NCBI GenBank assembly: GCA_028583685.1
Contig: JAMXIF010001195.1
Span: forward strand, 12,927,667 to 12,991,666
DNA from: Petaurus breviceps papuanus
Lineage: Eukaryota > Chordata > Mammalia > Diprotodontia > Petauridae
DNA: 64,000 nucleotides
Direction: 5' to 3'
The notes under the pieces: model-generated
Databases searched by the model: none
What the model saw: only the letters and a program-made list of their open reading frames with translations
Told to the model about the DNA's origin: nothing
Shown here: positions 22,250 to 33,289 of the stretch, in pieces
Layout of the letters: each line of letters begins with the position of its first letter
Numbering within the stretch: position 1 is the stretch's first letter
Made by a program: the position numbers and the translations under genes

Positions 22250-24885
22250 AAATTTAAATATGTTATTGTGAAGGGGATCCTTTCCCTAGCATAGATCAAG
22301 CTAAACATACTTTAAGGTACCTTCTGATCCTTTAGAAATGTAGAATATTTATATGGGTGTTAATTCTCTCCCATCACTGTAACAGAGCTTACACAGAAAA
22401 AACTGAGTAATGCTTTTTTTTTTTTTTTGCCTTAACAACAATACAAAGATATGGCGCCAGTTGTTTCTGGCATTGTTATGATCCCAATTAAGAATTCATA
22501 TAATCTGTTAAAATAATTAGAATGACCAGCTTGGTTGTTCCATTTTATGTGTATACAAGTGGCTTTATTTGACATATGAGGGACAAAGGCTGTAAGAAAA
22601 TGAAGCCAACACCTACTGAGAGATGAGGCTCAGCGCACTGTCCTGTGGTGTCAGATTGTTTCCTGATGATTCAACATAAAAAAAGTCTGAATTGCTATTT
22701 CAAGCCTTTAATCTGTGTTTAATGGGGATTATACAAATTGACGTGAAAATCCCTACTCAGAAGAGACTAGCTAATGCTTCACAAATGAGGAAGATATCCC
22801 TGGCCCTGGAGGATTTTCAGACAGATTTTGATTAGCTTTCAAAACTAAATTTTCCAAAAATACATTTAAAGCTTTTACAGGACCCTGGATCTCAAGCCTA
22901 TTCATTTTACTAAGAAAACTGAAACTCAAAGAGTTTCAAGTGACTTACTGAAGGACAGGCAGTCAGGTAGTGACTGAGCAGTTCTCCTAACTTCCAGGAC
23001 AAAGAAGTTTCACTTTATAAGGCACTTTATAATACACTTAGATTTACATTTATAATACAGCACAGCTTAGAGGTAATTTTGTTATTGTAAATTCTGGTTT
23101 TAGGCATGTCACTTAAAATTTCTGGACTGTATGTAATTCTATAGGACCATGCATAAGGTGCAAAACAGCTGCATCTCTGCATTCATTGACAGAGAAAGAG
23201 TTTCATTACTAATGATTTGGTACCCCAATGAAATCTCTCCCTCGCTCTCTCTCCATGTATGCATGTCCGTGTACAAGTATAGGTGGAGGAGGAGAGAAAG
23301 AAAGAGACAGAGAGACAGAGACAGAGAGACAGAGAGCTGTTTACCCCATTCTGACTGCATTTTCATCTTGTAAACTGGAACCCCTTTCTGAGTTGAGTGG
23401 ATTCTTTTGTATCTTGTAGTGGATAGAAAATTTTGAGTGGACTTATGAAGAATGTGAGGTTTTGAGGAGCTCATTTGCATTTGAACAGGCCAGGAAAGTA
23501 ATTGAGTTGCTACCAGACACAACAAATTTTCCCCTAGTCTGTAGTTGACCTCTCTACTTTTTTCCCACTTACTTTTTGCATTGAGCAAGAAATGAGATTT
23601 AGAGATGAAAAAATTGGGGTACACTGAATCCCAGGCTTGGGTGACTACTGGACAATTAGTCACTGCCTCATTATGACCTAGCATACAAAGATGAAGGTTT
23701 AGGAAGTGTATCAGCATATATTAAGGGGAGGTTTCTCACTGACGAGACCCAGCCCTTTACTAAGAAGAGCTGTTGAAAGGAGAAGGTTAAAGTCCCTTTG
23801 TTTCCCCCATTCTTCTATATTCTATCTGTGAGGGGTCTGACTCCAGAATCGAGGTTCCATTGGAAGCAAACTGGAGAAGTTTCTGCCAGTTCAAAGTCAA
23901 GTATTTCTTTTATTTAAAATGAGCATGGTGTTAGAGGAGGAGATCTGAGTTGTGTGAAGGTGAGACTGCTAGTGTGGGTAGAAGCAACCACCTTAAGGAG
24001 TAGATACATGGTTTGAGAATGAAACTGTTGTCCTAACCACTCAGGAGGAGTAATGGAACAGAAGCCTCACTGCTGAAGCACCCCGCCCCCTCACACCTCC
24101 CGCTGCAAAGCCCAAGATGATCGCTTTCTTTTCCCCTTGGGCTTAGTTAAGGAAGTCTTTCCTTCTAGTCTGTTTACACAACAGGGAAAGTTTGGGTACT
24201 TTTCTTCAATTAAACACTGTCCTTATAAATAAATAAATAGACATAATGAATGGATAGATAAATAAAAAACAAACAAATGAATGAATAAGTAAATAAGCAG
24301 TGTTAACCAAAGGTCCTTGATTTTCAGGATGTTCTCTTTTAGAAATACAATTCAGGAGGAGGATAGGGAGAATGAGATTTCATGCTAGTTTTTTGACTGT
24401 TCTGTCTCTGACTGAGGCTTTCAAGCTCGGAGAAAAATTACAGACCCGATTACTTCTCAGAGCAATTAGGAACTCTACACCAGGTAAGCCATTTAGGGAA
24501 TGCATCCCATGGGAGGATGAGGGGCAGGAGGAAGGGTTAGTAAATAGGAGGGGTGGGACTCCATCCCTGGGACATAATGTCAATTCACAAATGACCCATG
24601 ATTTCTCCTGTTGGGGAGTTCCCAAGACACTCTCTGAGGAGTCTCTTACCTCTTATTACTGCACTTCTCTTCTGTATAACAATGTTATTTAAACATTTGG
24701 AAACTGATTTGAGCTGACATGCTGTGACTTTGAACTGACTTCCTCCAGCACCGAAATACAATACAGATGGTGGAATTAGCATAATGTTTTAAATACAAGT
24801 CTCAAAAGCTTTACGAAAGTTTTAATTATTTAAGCTATTCTGAAACTATTAAAGTTAAGAACCTCACTAAGACTTTTAGGACAAC
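22250..24885. other. Anonymous sequence with GA-rich and AAAT tracts
   Basis: A GA/CAGA-rich tract (23293-23338) and an AATA/ATGA-type tract (24225-24298) are the only clear features. The open frame 23139-23717 (minus, 192 residues) partly comes from the GA tract and has no recognisable domain. The frame 24372-24692 (plus) likewise has no domain. No exon is supported. Confidence 0.5.
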
Positions 24886-24889
24886 CTGT

Positions 24890-25078
24890 AGTGTTTTAAA
24901 GTTTGCCAAGCACTTTATGTGAATGATTTTGTTTGATCCTCATAAGACTTGGAGAAAGGTACAGTGACTTGCCTAGGATCACTCAGCTAGTAGTCAGAGG
25001 TAGAATTCAAGCCCAAGTTTTCCTGCCTGGGTCTCTAGCATTATACCCACTATGCTATGCTGGGTCTCCATAGACCTA
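24890..25078 (-). repeat. MIR/THER-like SINE, minus
   Basis: 'ttgccaagcactttatgtgaatg', 'gtgacttgcctaggatcactcagctagtagtcagagg' and 'cccactatgctatgctgggtctcc' form an antisense CORE-SINE of the THER/MIR group. Confidence 0.8.
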
Positions 25079-25879
25079 CTATTATATGGGGTGAAGGGTG
25101 TGTTTAGACAAGACTAATACCTCTGGTGTGATGGCTGCTGAGCTCTTTTCCGGGCTGTTCCGCCCAACTCACCAGAGGTTCCAAGAAGCTGTAGTATGCA
25201 CAGCAGCCACACCCCAGTAAGCCATTTTGGCAGGTGGGCTAAACCAGATTGAGGGCAACCAAGGAGTCTCAAAACCACTGGTGAGTTAGGGGGGTGTCTA
25301 CCCAAGAGTGCGAAGACTTCCCCTGCTGGAATGGGTGATGAGAACAATTTGTTCCAACATCCACGAGCGCAGCTGAAGCAGGCGCTTTTAGAGCTTGGTT
25401 AGATATTGAAGATGCCAAGGTCATCCACTGGATCTTGAACCATCACCAGTCCTTCCACTGGACTGTGACAGCTCTGGAGGAGAGACCAAGGTTGGTGACT
25501 TCATGCACCTCTGCCTCACTTAAATCCAATTTACTCATGAATCAAGACATCACCCACACCATCTTACCATTTCATCTGTCTCAGAGTCCTGTGGAAACAG
25601 GCAAGTGACACAGCAGCAGGTGCTGATACACTGGGAGCCGTCATCACAGACCTGCACACAGGAGACCCAGGCCCTGGGGTCACTCCTCACTGGAAGCAGC
25701 AGTGGCATTCCGCAGCTCCCTGGGTGTTTGAATAGCCTTTTAAGGATCACACAGCTCACCTCCTGGTGTGAGGAAGGAGCTGGGAAAAGTGTCCTAAAAA
25801 GTGTCTGCCCTGAGTAGTAAATGGAGTGGTTGAGCTGTTCTACTCATAATGCCACCCTACTCCACCCCTGGAACATAAT

Positions 25880-26874
25880 GTGATTACTGTGGCAGGAATC
25901 CCACTCTGCAGTCAAAACACAAAAAATGTACAAAAACATCTGCGAAGAAGATTCCACACAACATCAGCCTATCTTCTTGCAAGAAAACTCAGAAGGTATT
26001 GCATTCAAACAGCAGGCCTGAGTGAAACAAGGCTGGCCAATGTCCAGCTTACTGGAGTTGGAGTTGGATGCGTGTTCCTGGAGTGGTTGCAGTGACTGGG
26101 AGCACCGTGGAGCCGGCATCGGCTTTGCAATAAAAACTAGCCTAGTTGGCAAACTTGCATGCCTACCGAAAGCAGTGAATGACAGGCTCGTGGCGATGCA
26201 ATTGCCACTTGCAGGAAAACGTCCTGCCACCATCATTGGTGCTCATACTCCCACCATGATGAAATCTGATGAGAATAAAGAAAAAATTTATGAAGACCTA
26301 GAGACCCTCATCATTGATGTACTGAAAGAGAGTAAGTTTGTAATTTTGGGTGACTAATCCTAGAGTAGGCTCAGACTACCTGATTTGGTAGACAGTCCTA
26401 GGGAAGAATGGAGTTGGGAACAGTCAACAACAATAGTCACTACTGAGGATTTGTGCAGCTCATGACTTTCTTCTTCTTCTTTTTTTTTGAGGGGGGAAGC
26501 CAAGGCAATTGGGGTTAAGTGACTTGCCCAAAATCACACAACTAACAAGTGTGTCAGGTGTCTGAGACCAGATTTGAACTCAGGTCCCCTGACTCCAGGG
26601 CCAGTACTCTACTCACTGTGCCACATAGCTGCCCCTGTCTTTTTTTTTTAATCTCATGACCTTCTTATCAGCAACATTGTCTTTCATTTACCTAAATGCA
26701 ATAGAACTTCATGGATGCACCCTCAAAGCAAAATTGGCATTTAATAAATTTGTGATTGTAAGGAGAAGAGACAGACAGGATGTGAGACTGACAGAGGCAA
26801 CGTGTGGTGCAGAGTGCTGGACTGATCATAGACTTATCCTCTACAAACTAAATATTCACATTCAACAGAAGTGA
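25880..26874 (+). pseudogene. LINE endonuclease domain, broken
   Basis: The endonuclease nicks target DNA to prime reverse transcription. The first frame (25880-26095) keeps GLSETRLANVQLTGVGVG, the 'SETRL' block of AP-type LINE endonucleases. The next frame (26022-26357) keeps AGIGFAIKTSLV, NDRLVAMQLPL and the run ending KFVILGD, where an intact protein would read GDFNARVG. After the SINE, 26656-26874 keeps VIVRRRDRQDVRLTEA and ECWTDHRLI, the TDH block. Frame changes near 26090 and a stop right after GD break it. Confidence 0.85.
26473..26652 (-). mobile_element. SINE inside the RTE-like LINE, minus
   Basis: Poly(T) then 'ggcaattggggttaagtgacttgccc' through 'cactgtgccacatagctgcccc' is an antisense tRNA-type marsupial SINE. 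'ctcatgactttctt' (26459-26472) and 'ctcatgaccttctt' (26653-26666) flank it, one mismatch in 14. About 16 bases with a T-run separate the SINE head from the right copy. Confidence 0.88.
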
Positions 26875-27159
26875 TATCCCCAAGGCAAAATGACTATCAG
26901 AAGAATTAATTCCAACAAATTAAAGCTCTTCTCTGAGTGGGAAAAATTTGTTGCTAACTTAGAGGGAAAGTTGAATCAATAGGAGGTTGGTGACAGTGGA
27001 GCAGAAAAGGAGTGGGCAGCTTTCAGAGATTTTTGGTGTATAGCATTGCATTTGCCCATCAGGGCCAGAATACTTACAGACACCAAGACTAGTTTGATGA
27101 AAATGGTGGGGAAATTTAGAAGCTGCTGAATGAAAAACAAGAACTCCACAGGGTTTACC

Positions 27160-28600
27160 AGCAGGACAGTTCATCCATCTCTAAGAAGGCAGCATTTCAT
27201 GCCATTAAAAGTAAAGTAAAAGCAAAGTTTAGAGAGATGCAAGATTCTTGGCTCAGCAAGAAGGCAGATAAAATTCAGTTTTATGCCAATAATAACAATC
27301 CAAAACACTTTTATGATGCCCTGAAGGCTATTTATGTGTCAAAAACCTATGGTGCATCCCAACTACTCAGTGCTGATGAAACCTCATTGATTAGTGATAA
27401 GGATATGATCCTAGAGAGATGGGCTGAACACTTCCATGGTGTTCTGAACAGATTATCATCAATCAATGCTGAGGCCACTGACCACTTACCTCAGGTTGAA
27501 GTCAATCCCTTCCCAGCTGAAGCTCCAACTGAAGAAGAGTTTCTGAATGCCATTAGGTCCCTTCAATGCGGCAAAGCACCTGGTGCTGATTCTATTCCAA
27601 CTGAGATATACAAGGTAGGGGGTCTATTGCTCATGTCAAAAATGACTGAAATTTTCTAGGTTATATGGCAAGAGGAGGTTATGCCGTAGGAGTTCAAGGA
27701 TGTCTCCATCAAATCCATCTCTATAAAGGTAAAGGAAATAGATTGACAGGGGCAGGTTTCTCTTTTAGTCATTGTTCACAACATTCTTTCCAGAGTCTTC
27801 CTTAATAGACTGATCCTTCACTGGGAAGATGATCTTCTACCTGATAGCCAGCGTGACTTCATAAAGGGCTGAGGAATAGTCAATATGGTATTTGCTGCCT
27901 GAGAACTCCAGTAGAAATGCCAGAAGGAGAACAGAGGTCTGTATACAACATTTGTAGATATGACCAAGATCTTTGATACTATTAGTTGTGAGGGTTTATG
28001 GGAAACTGTCAAAATATGGTTGCCTGAGAGTTCAGCAGTACTGTATGTCAATTTCATGCTGGCCCAGGTTCTGGATAATGGATAATGCTCTCGTGCTTTC
28101 CCAGTCACTGGAGTGAAACAAGGTTGTGTGCTTGCTTCCATGCTTTTGAGCATGATATTTCCAATCATGTTCTCAAATGCTTTCAATGAGGATGAACAGC
28201 AGCATATCAAGGTCAACTATTGCATTGATGGTAAATTCTTCAACTTGAAAAGGCTACAAGCCAAGACCAAAGTGGAGTGAGTGCTGGTTCACGCTTTTCT
28301 GTTTGAAGATGATTGTGCACTCAATGCAGCCTCTGAAACTGAAATGCCAAAAAGTATGGATCAATTCTCTGCTGCTTGTGCTATTGACCTAACAATTAAT
28401 ACCAAGAAAACACAAGTGCTTCATCACCTACCACCACACCATCCATATGTAGAACCATCAGTTACAGCAACTGGAGAAGTTTTGAATGTTGTGTATAGCT
28501 TCACTTACCTTGGTAGTGTACTTTCCAGGGATGTACACATTGTTGATGAGGTTGACATATGCATTGCCAGAACTAGTTCTGTGTTTGGGAGACTCTGAAG
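27160..28600 (+). pseudogene. LINE reverse transcriptase, broken
   Basis: The segment 27237-27659 carries the pre-RT region (SWLSKKADKIQ, ILERWAEHFHGVLNR, HLPQVEVNPF) and the first RT block GKAPGADSIPTEIYK. The block 28281-28598 holds the catalytic region as FLFEDDCAL. Both aspartates of the usual FADD are present, with Glu at the variable position. It then reads NTKKTQVL and FTYLGSVLS (thumb). Between them (27660-28280) the reading is interrupted by stops, and the palm is spread over different frames. Confidence 0.88.
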
Positions 28601-28639
28601 GAAAGTATGGGAGAGAAGAGACACAGAGCCATTGTGCTG

Positions 28640-29160
28640 ACCTCATTATTGTATGCCTGTGAAACCTGGACAGTCTACCAGTGCCATGCCAAGAAACTGA
28701 ATCACTTCCATTTGAACTGTCTTAGGAAGACTCTGAAGATCACTTGACAGGATAAGGTACCAGACACTGAGGTCCTTACTCTAAACTTCCAAGCATTCAA
28801 ACTCTGCTTTCAGAGAGTGCAACTCCAATGGGCTGGTCACATTGCTTGAAAGCAAAACATATGCTTGCAGAAGAGATTATTTTATGGTGAACTCATACAG
28901 CGCAAGCATTCACATGGTGGTCAGAAGAAGCCATGCAAAGACACTCCCAAGGTGTCTATCAAGAACTTTGGAATTGATTGTGAGACATGGGAGACACTGG
29001 CAAAGGACCTCCCAGCATGGTTTGCTCACATCAGAGAAGGCGCTGAACTCTATGAGCAAAGCCACATTGAGACAGTTCAAAGGAAATGCAGGATGTGCAA
29101 ATTTGGAGATTCCACCCCAAATGTTCACATGAACTATTTGTGCCCGATCTGTGTTTGAGC
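28640..29160 (+). pseudogene. C-terminal region of the LINE ORF2, broken
   Basis: 28865-29158 reads LFYGELIQRKHSHGGQKKPC, then DTPKVSIKNFGID and WETLAKDLPAW, and ends NYLCPICV. Related proteins finish with a C2H2-like finger of the form FCPxC...GLxSH. Here the first Cys pair survives before the stop. The upstream stretch (28660-28860) recalls NHFHLNCLRK in another frame. Confidence 0.75.
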
Positions 29161-29482
29161 ATTTCGGGTTTGTATTGGTCTGATCAGCCGCAGTTGGACA
29201 TATTGAAACTTGATTGTAGCATAGTGATGTCATCTTGCTCATATTGGTATAGTGTGTGCAAAACTGAAAACAACAAGGTGATGTTGTCATTGTTTACTGT
29301 GTCACCAAAATTAATTGGAACAAGTATGTGGAAAAATAACACTCTGCCGTGCATGAAACACAAAGAAAAATAGTGTTTTAAAACGTTTTACCAGTCTCAT
29401 CCCTCCAGACAGAAGATGAGGTGAATACACTAAGAAAGGAGAACTCCAAAGGGAACATTCGGTAAAAAGTGGAAGGACCTAC

Positions 29483-29658
29483 ATAGACTTATCCTCTACA
29501 AACTAAATATTCATATTCAACAGAAGTGACATCCCCAAGGCAAAATGACTATCAGAAGAATTAATTCCAACAAATTAAAGCTCTTCTCTGAGTGGGAAAA
29601 ATTTGTTGCTAATTTGGAGGGAAAGTTGAGTCAATAGGTAGTTGGTGACAGTGGAGCG
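29483..29658 (+). repeat. Displaced copy of RTE segment 26828-27003
   Basis: This 176-bp block repeats, in direct orientation, the LINE segment that follows the endonuclease TDH motif. It starts 'atagacttatcctctacaaa' and ends 'ggtgacagtggagc'. By eye there are only about eight differences. It lies about 220 bp past the 3' end of the LINE and is flanked by unrelated sequence. Confidence 0.9.
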
Positions 29659-29659
29659 G

Positions 29660-30605
29660 TGGTGACAGTGTGCTCTAAGAGGTAGAATTTCATCATTCAT
29701 TTTGGATGTGTCTGGTGTTCAGGAAGTGTGAGGTCCCCTTCCCTCCCATACCCCCTACCTTTCCATGTGTAGAAGTCACAATGAGCACAGTGGTCTGGCA
29801 GCACTGATTGCCGACCATCTTTGAAAATGCCTAGAAGACGGTAACTGACTAGCAAAATGCTTACAGTTTCAAAAGAGAGAAAATACACTAGATTTAATGA
29901 GTTAATCACTCAGCAAATGTTTATTGGAAAATTCTCCTTCTCTGGAATCTAGGGGTCATCTCTTTTTATGTGCAGATGCTCTCCTTGCATTTCTTACACA
30001 AATGTGGCCTAACTTCCTGGAGAAAAAAGTGTTTTCATAGTGTTCTGTCACACTGAAGGATATGACCTAACAAAACCTGCCATGAGTTTCTCCAGATGTC
30101 TATTGGTATTTCTGCCAACACCTTTAATTATGCCAATTAATAAAGCCTCTAAGATTTTTTCCCCCTGGACAGCACAGGACAATAAGAAAATGGAGCAATG
30201 TAGAAGAAAAAAAGCATTTGAAATAGAAGGAAAAAAAGAAATAGAAAAGTTTCTGATTTTAGAGAATAGAAAACCTCAGGATTATTAGTATATATTAAGC
30301 AACGGCAATAATTCTTCCAATGTTAAAATACCTTCACAAAGGTCTATCATCAGCAATGCTTAGTGGTATGAAGATGATCTTGAGTTCTCAAATGCTGTGT
30401 TTGTTGGCTGAGTACAACCTCTGGCAGATTTTGCCAGATTGGAGAGCTTTGAGTATAGTCTTGGCAATAGACAAGGCTACTTTCTCAAGTCCAGCCTGGA
30501 TAAGTCCAGAAAAATCTATCACCAGTAAGTTGAAAACGTGGAGATTAAATTTTGAAAAGAAAAGATTTATCATTTTTTTTTCCAATTTACAAAAATTTTA
30601 CTTTC
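29660..30605. other. Anonymous sequence
   Basis: No repeat or exon recognised. Open frames 30040-30288 and 30320-30628 (plus) have no domain; the second ends inside a SINE head. Confidence 0.5.
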
Positions 30606-30611
30606 CCTTTA

Positions 30612-30880
30612 AAGCAGCTAGGTGGTGAAGTGAAGAGAGTGCTGAGCCTGGATTCATAAAGACATAAGTTCAAATCTGGCCATTGATACGTCCTATGTGA
30701 CCCTAAGTAAGTCACTTAACTTCTGTTTGCTTCAGTTCCCTCCATCATAAAAGGGGGAATTATAATAGCATTTACCCCACAGGGTTTTTGTAAGACTCAA
30801 ATGAAATATCTCTGTAAAGTACTTGACATATTGCTTGACATGAAATAGGTGCTTAATAAAAATGTTTTCTTTTCCCCTCC
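30612..30880 (+). repeat. CORE-SINE copy
   Basis: Head 'agcagctaggtggtgaagtg', 'aagttcaaatctggcc', 'gtgaccctaagtaagtcacttaac', 'cagggtttttgtaagactcaaatgaaat' and tail 'aggtgcttaataaaaatg' give the complete SINE order. Confidence 0.9.
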
Positions 30881-31169
30881 TTTTTTTTGCCATTCTTCCC
30901 TTCTCTCACAATTGAACAATAGCACTAATAAATAGATAATGAGCTATCTAACTAAATAAAATAACCCACACACACACACAACTAATCCATATGGTCAAGA
31001 AAAGCATATTCTCTTATTGACCTTGTCCAAAAATCTGTCTCATTCTGTATTTTGAGTTTATCACCTCTATCAGGATGTGATAAGCATACTTCATCATTGG
31101 TCCTCTGGAATCCTGGTTGGTCATTGCATCCATCAGATTTCTATAGTCTTTTGCAGTTGTTTCTCTTTA

Positions 31170-31470
31170 TTTTTTTTTTAAGCAATTGGGGTTAAGTAAC
31201 TTGCTCAAGGTTACACGGCCAGTTATTTCTGGGTGTGGTGCTGAGTATCTGAGCCCGGATTTGATCCAGGTCATCCTGACACTGGAGCCAGTGCTCTTAC
31301 TCGCTGAGCCACCTGGCCGCCCCTAAGCAATTGGGGTTAGGTAACTTGCTCAAGGTTACACGGCCAGGTGTTTCTGGGTGGGTGCTAAGTGTCTGAGCCC
31401 GGGATTCGATCTCCAGGTCTTCTCAACACTGGAGCCGGTGCTCTTACTCGCTGTGCTACCTGGCCGCCCC
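31170..31470 (-). mobile_element. Tandem SINE dimer with perfect TSDs
   Basis: Two antisense copies of the same SINE, 31170-31323 and 31324-31470, join head to tail with no poly(T) spacer ('cctggccgcccctaagcaattgggg'). Each has 'caattggggtta', 'ggttacacggccag', 'gctcttactcgctg' and 'cacctggccgcccc' (or close variants). Only the outer 3' end has a poly(T). The pair sits between perfect 15-bp duplications 'agttgtttctcttta' (31155-31169 and 31471-31485), so the dimer entered as one unit. Confidence 0.93.
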
Positions 31471-31542
31471 AGTTGTTTCTCTTTAAATGTCTTTCTATGA
31501 ATTGTTCTCTTGGTTCTCACTTTACCCTGCATTAGCTCATTG

Positions 31543-31802
31543 TTTTGTTGTTGAGTGGTTTCAGTTGTGTCCAGCTCTTTGTGAATCCATTTGGACTTTT
31601 CTTGGCAAAGATATTGGAATGGTTTGGCATTTCCTTCTCCAACTCATTTTACAAATGAGGAAACTGAGGCAAACAGGATTCAGTGACTTGCCCTGAGTCA
31701 CCTAGCCAGTAAGTGTCTGAAGCCAGATTTTTACTCTAGAAGAAAAGTCTTCCTGACTGCAGACCTGTGCTATACCTATTGTGTCACCTAGCTAACTCTT
31801 AG
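31543..31802 (-). repeat. tRNA-type marsupial SINE, minus
   Basis: 'ttgttgagtggtttcagttgtgtccagctcttt', 'cttggcaaagatattgga', 'ggaaactgaggcaaacagga' and 'gtgtcacctagctaac' define a long antisense SINE, homologous to those at 56.0 and 58.8 kb. Confidence 0.88.
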
Positions 31803-31869
31803 ATTATAGGCATCTGCTCAATCTCCTCTGAAGTTGTATATTTTATAATTTCTTATGACATAAGTAATT

Positions 31870-33285
31870 TGGGCAGCACTATGGTGCAAGCCATTCATGT
31901 GCAATTTAATCTTTCTAATTATTTAGATTCGTCTTTATTTTTGTAAAGAGTGTTTTTTTTATTCTATTCATATAGTCCCTGGGAATTTCTTGGTAGGTAT
32001 AGCAGGAAGCACCCCAGCATTCCCAGGATGTCTGCCAACACAGGTTCTTAGATCTGCTTTTTTAAAGGAAAGCAACTCAAAATGGGTTAATAATCTTGCT
32101 TTAATCACTCAAACCTATCATTTACCTAGTTCAGGGGGGAAGGTCAGCACCCCGAACTTCAGAATATGCAGAGGTCACAAGCAGAAATTACAAGGAGACA
32201 AACACACAGATCAAACAGACAGGCCTCCAACTGTCCAACCATTACATCTATACCTAGTCAGTTACCATAGAGGGAAGAATCAACATCTGGGTTTACAAAG
32301 CTGGGGGGCTCTCAATGGCTGCCCAGAGTCTCATCTGGCCAAATCACACAACACTTCTCAAAGTGAGCCCCAAAACAAAGTCTCACATCAGGATTTATAT
32401 AGCCTTCTCCTGGCTCAGAGAATGTAACAACCCTCTTCACCCACTGCTCAATCACAAAGTATCTCCTGAAAAACCAAGCCTCCAGCCACAGGCTCCAGAT
32501 GCACTTAGCCTATCAAAAGGCCTAGGGGCAGAGAAGATCTTCACATTACAGTAGGAAAACTCTCAAATATTATATACATTCTGCAGTTATTTTGAATGGA
32601 ATTTCTCTTTCAATCTCTACCTACCTGGTTTTGATGGTAATATATATATATATATATATATATATATGCTAATAAATTTATTTTATATACTGCAACTTTG
32701 CTGAATTTACTGTTTTAATTAATTTTTGCCTGCTTAAGTTTCTCTAAGTAAATTGTATCTCCTACAAAAAAGTGGTATTTTGTTTACTATTTGCTTATGT
32801 TTATTCCCTTGATTTCTCTCTATTTTCTTATTGCCATAGGTAGCATTTATATCACTTTTAAATTGTGTTGGTAACAATGGGTAATATTGTAACTCTAAAC
32901 TTACAGGAAAAACCTCTAGTTTTTCTCCATTATATACTATGTTTGCTACTGGTTTTAGATAGATATTATTGACAATATTAATGAAAAGTTCATTTATTCA
33001 AATGCTTCCTGGTACTGTTAGCAGAAATGAGTTTTGGATTTTTCATAAGCCTTTTCAGACAATTAGTCTCACAGCTTCTGTCTTGTTTCTCTTTTTGTTA
33101 GATTTGCTAAATGTGAAAAGGATTTCCTTACTACTAATATCTTACTATTTACCCTTACTACTCCATTAATTTTCCCATAGATATCTAGATGCTTTGCTAT
33201 TTGATGCATATATGCTAGTATTGATATTGATTCATTATCTATGATGCCTTTAAGGATAAAGTAATTTCCCTACTTATCTCTTTTC
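31870..33285 (-). mobile_element. L1 ORF2 fragment, minus, split by a solo LTR
   Basis: 'tttttgtaaagagtg', 'ttcatatagtccctggga' and 'cttggtagg', and beyond the LTR 'ctctcaaatattatata', 'tttgaatggaatttctctttc' and 'gttagatttgctaaat', read as antisense L1 ORF2. The L1 resumes in register on the far side of the LTR. A (TA)n at about 32640-32667 lies inside it. Decayed; limits approximate. Confidence 0.7.
31998..32550 (+). mobile_element. Solo LTR of an endogenous retrovirus (fossil)
   Basis: About 553 bp, homologous end to end with 62820-63359. It ends '...cattaca'. A perfect 5-bp duplication 'gtagg' sits at 31993-31997 and 32551-32555. A TATA-like 'ttatatag' occurs near 32394. There is no internal region: it is the LTR left after recombination of a provirus. 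It lies inside an L1. Strand is tentative. A 5-bp duplication is typical of ERVL/class III and some other groups; the family is not named further. Confidence 0.85.
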
Positions 33286-33289
33286 TTCA

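Larger units (their letters stand above)
25115..29260 (+). mobile_element. RTE-like LINE, nearly full length, decayed
   Basis: About 4.1 kb of one non-LTR element. It contains a leader (25115 to about 25860), an apurinic-type endonuclease (about 25880-26874), a reverse transcriptase (about 27160-28600), a Cys-containing C-terminus (about 28640-29157) and a short 3' UTR ('cattgtagcatagtgatgtcat' type, about 29200-29260). The order endonuclease, RT, C-terminal finger fits an RTE-related LINE family. It is clearly different from the BovB copy at 5.9 kb. A SINE at 26473-26652 splits the endonuclease end. Multiple stops and frameshifts mean it is dead. I am sure it is a non-LTR retrotransposon; the exact clade is less certain. 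Confidence 0.85.

Noticed and set aside
23139-23717. 192-codon minus-strand frame as a gene
   Set aside because: The central part comes from a GA-rich tract, and nothing in the flanks resembles a known domain or splice structure.
28865-29158. CxxC ending as a host zinc-finger gene
   Set aside because: It is colinear with the C-terminus of the RTE-like LINE whose endonuclease and RT lie just upstream.
29483-29658. A second LINE insertion
   Set aside because: It lacks the LINE 3' end and any A-rich or family-specific terminus, so a local duplication fits better.
31170-31470. Direct repeats as a CRISPR-like or regulatory array
   Set aside because: Only two units, each a full SINE with tRNA-type head and outer poly(T), bracketed by a target duplication.
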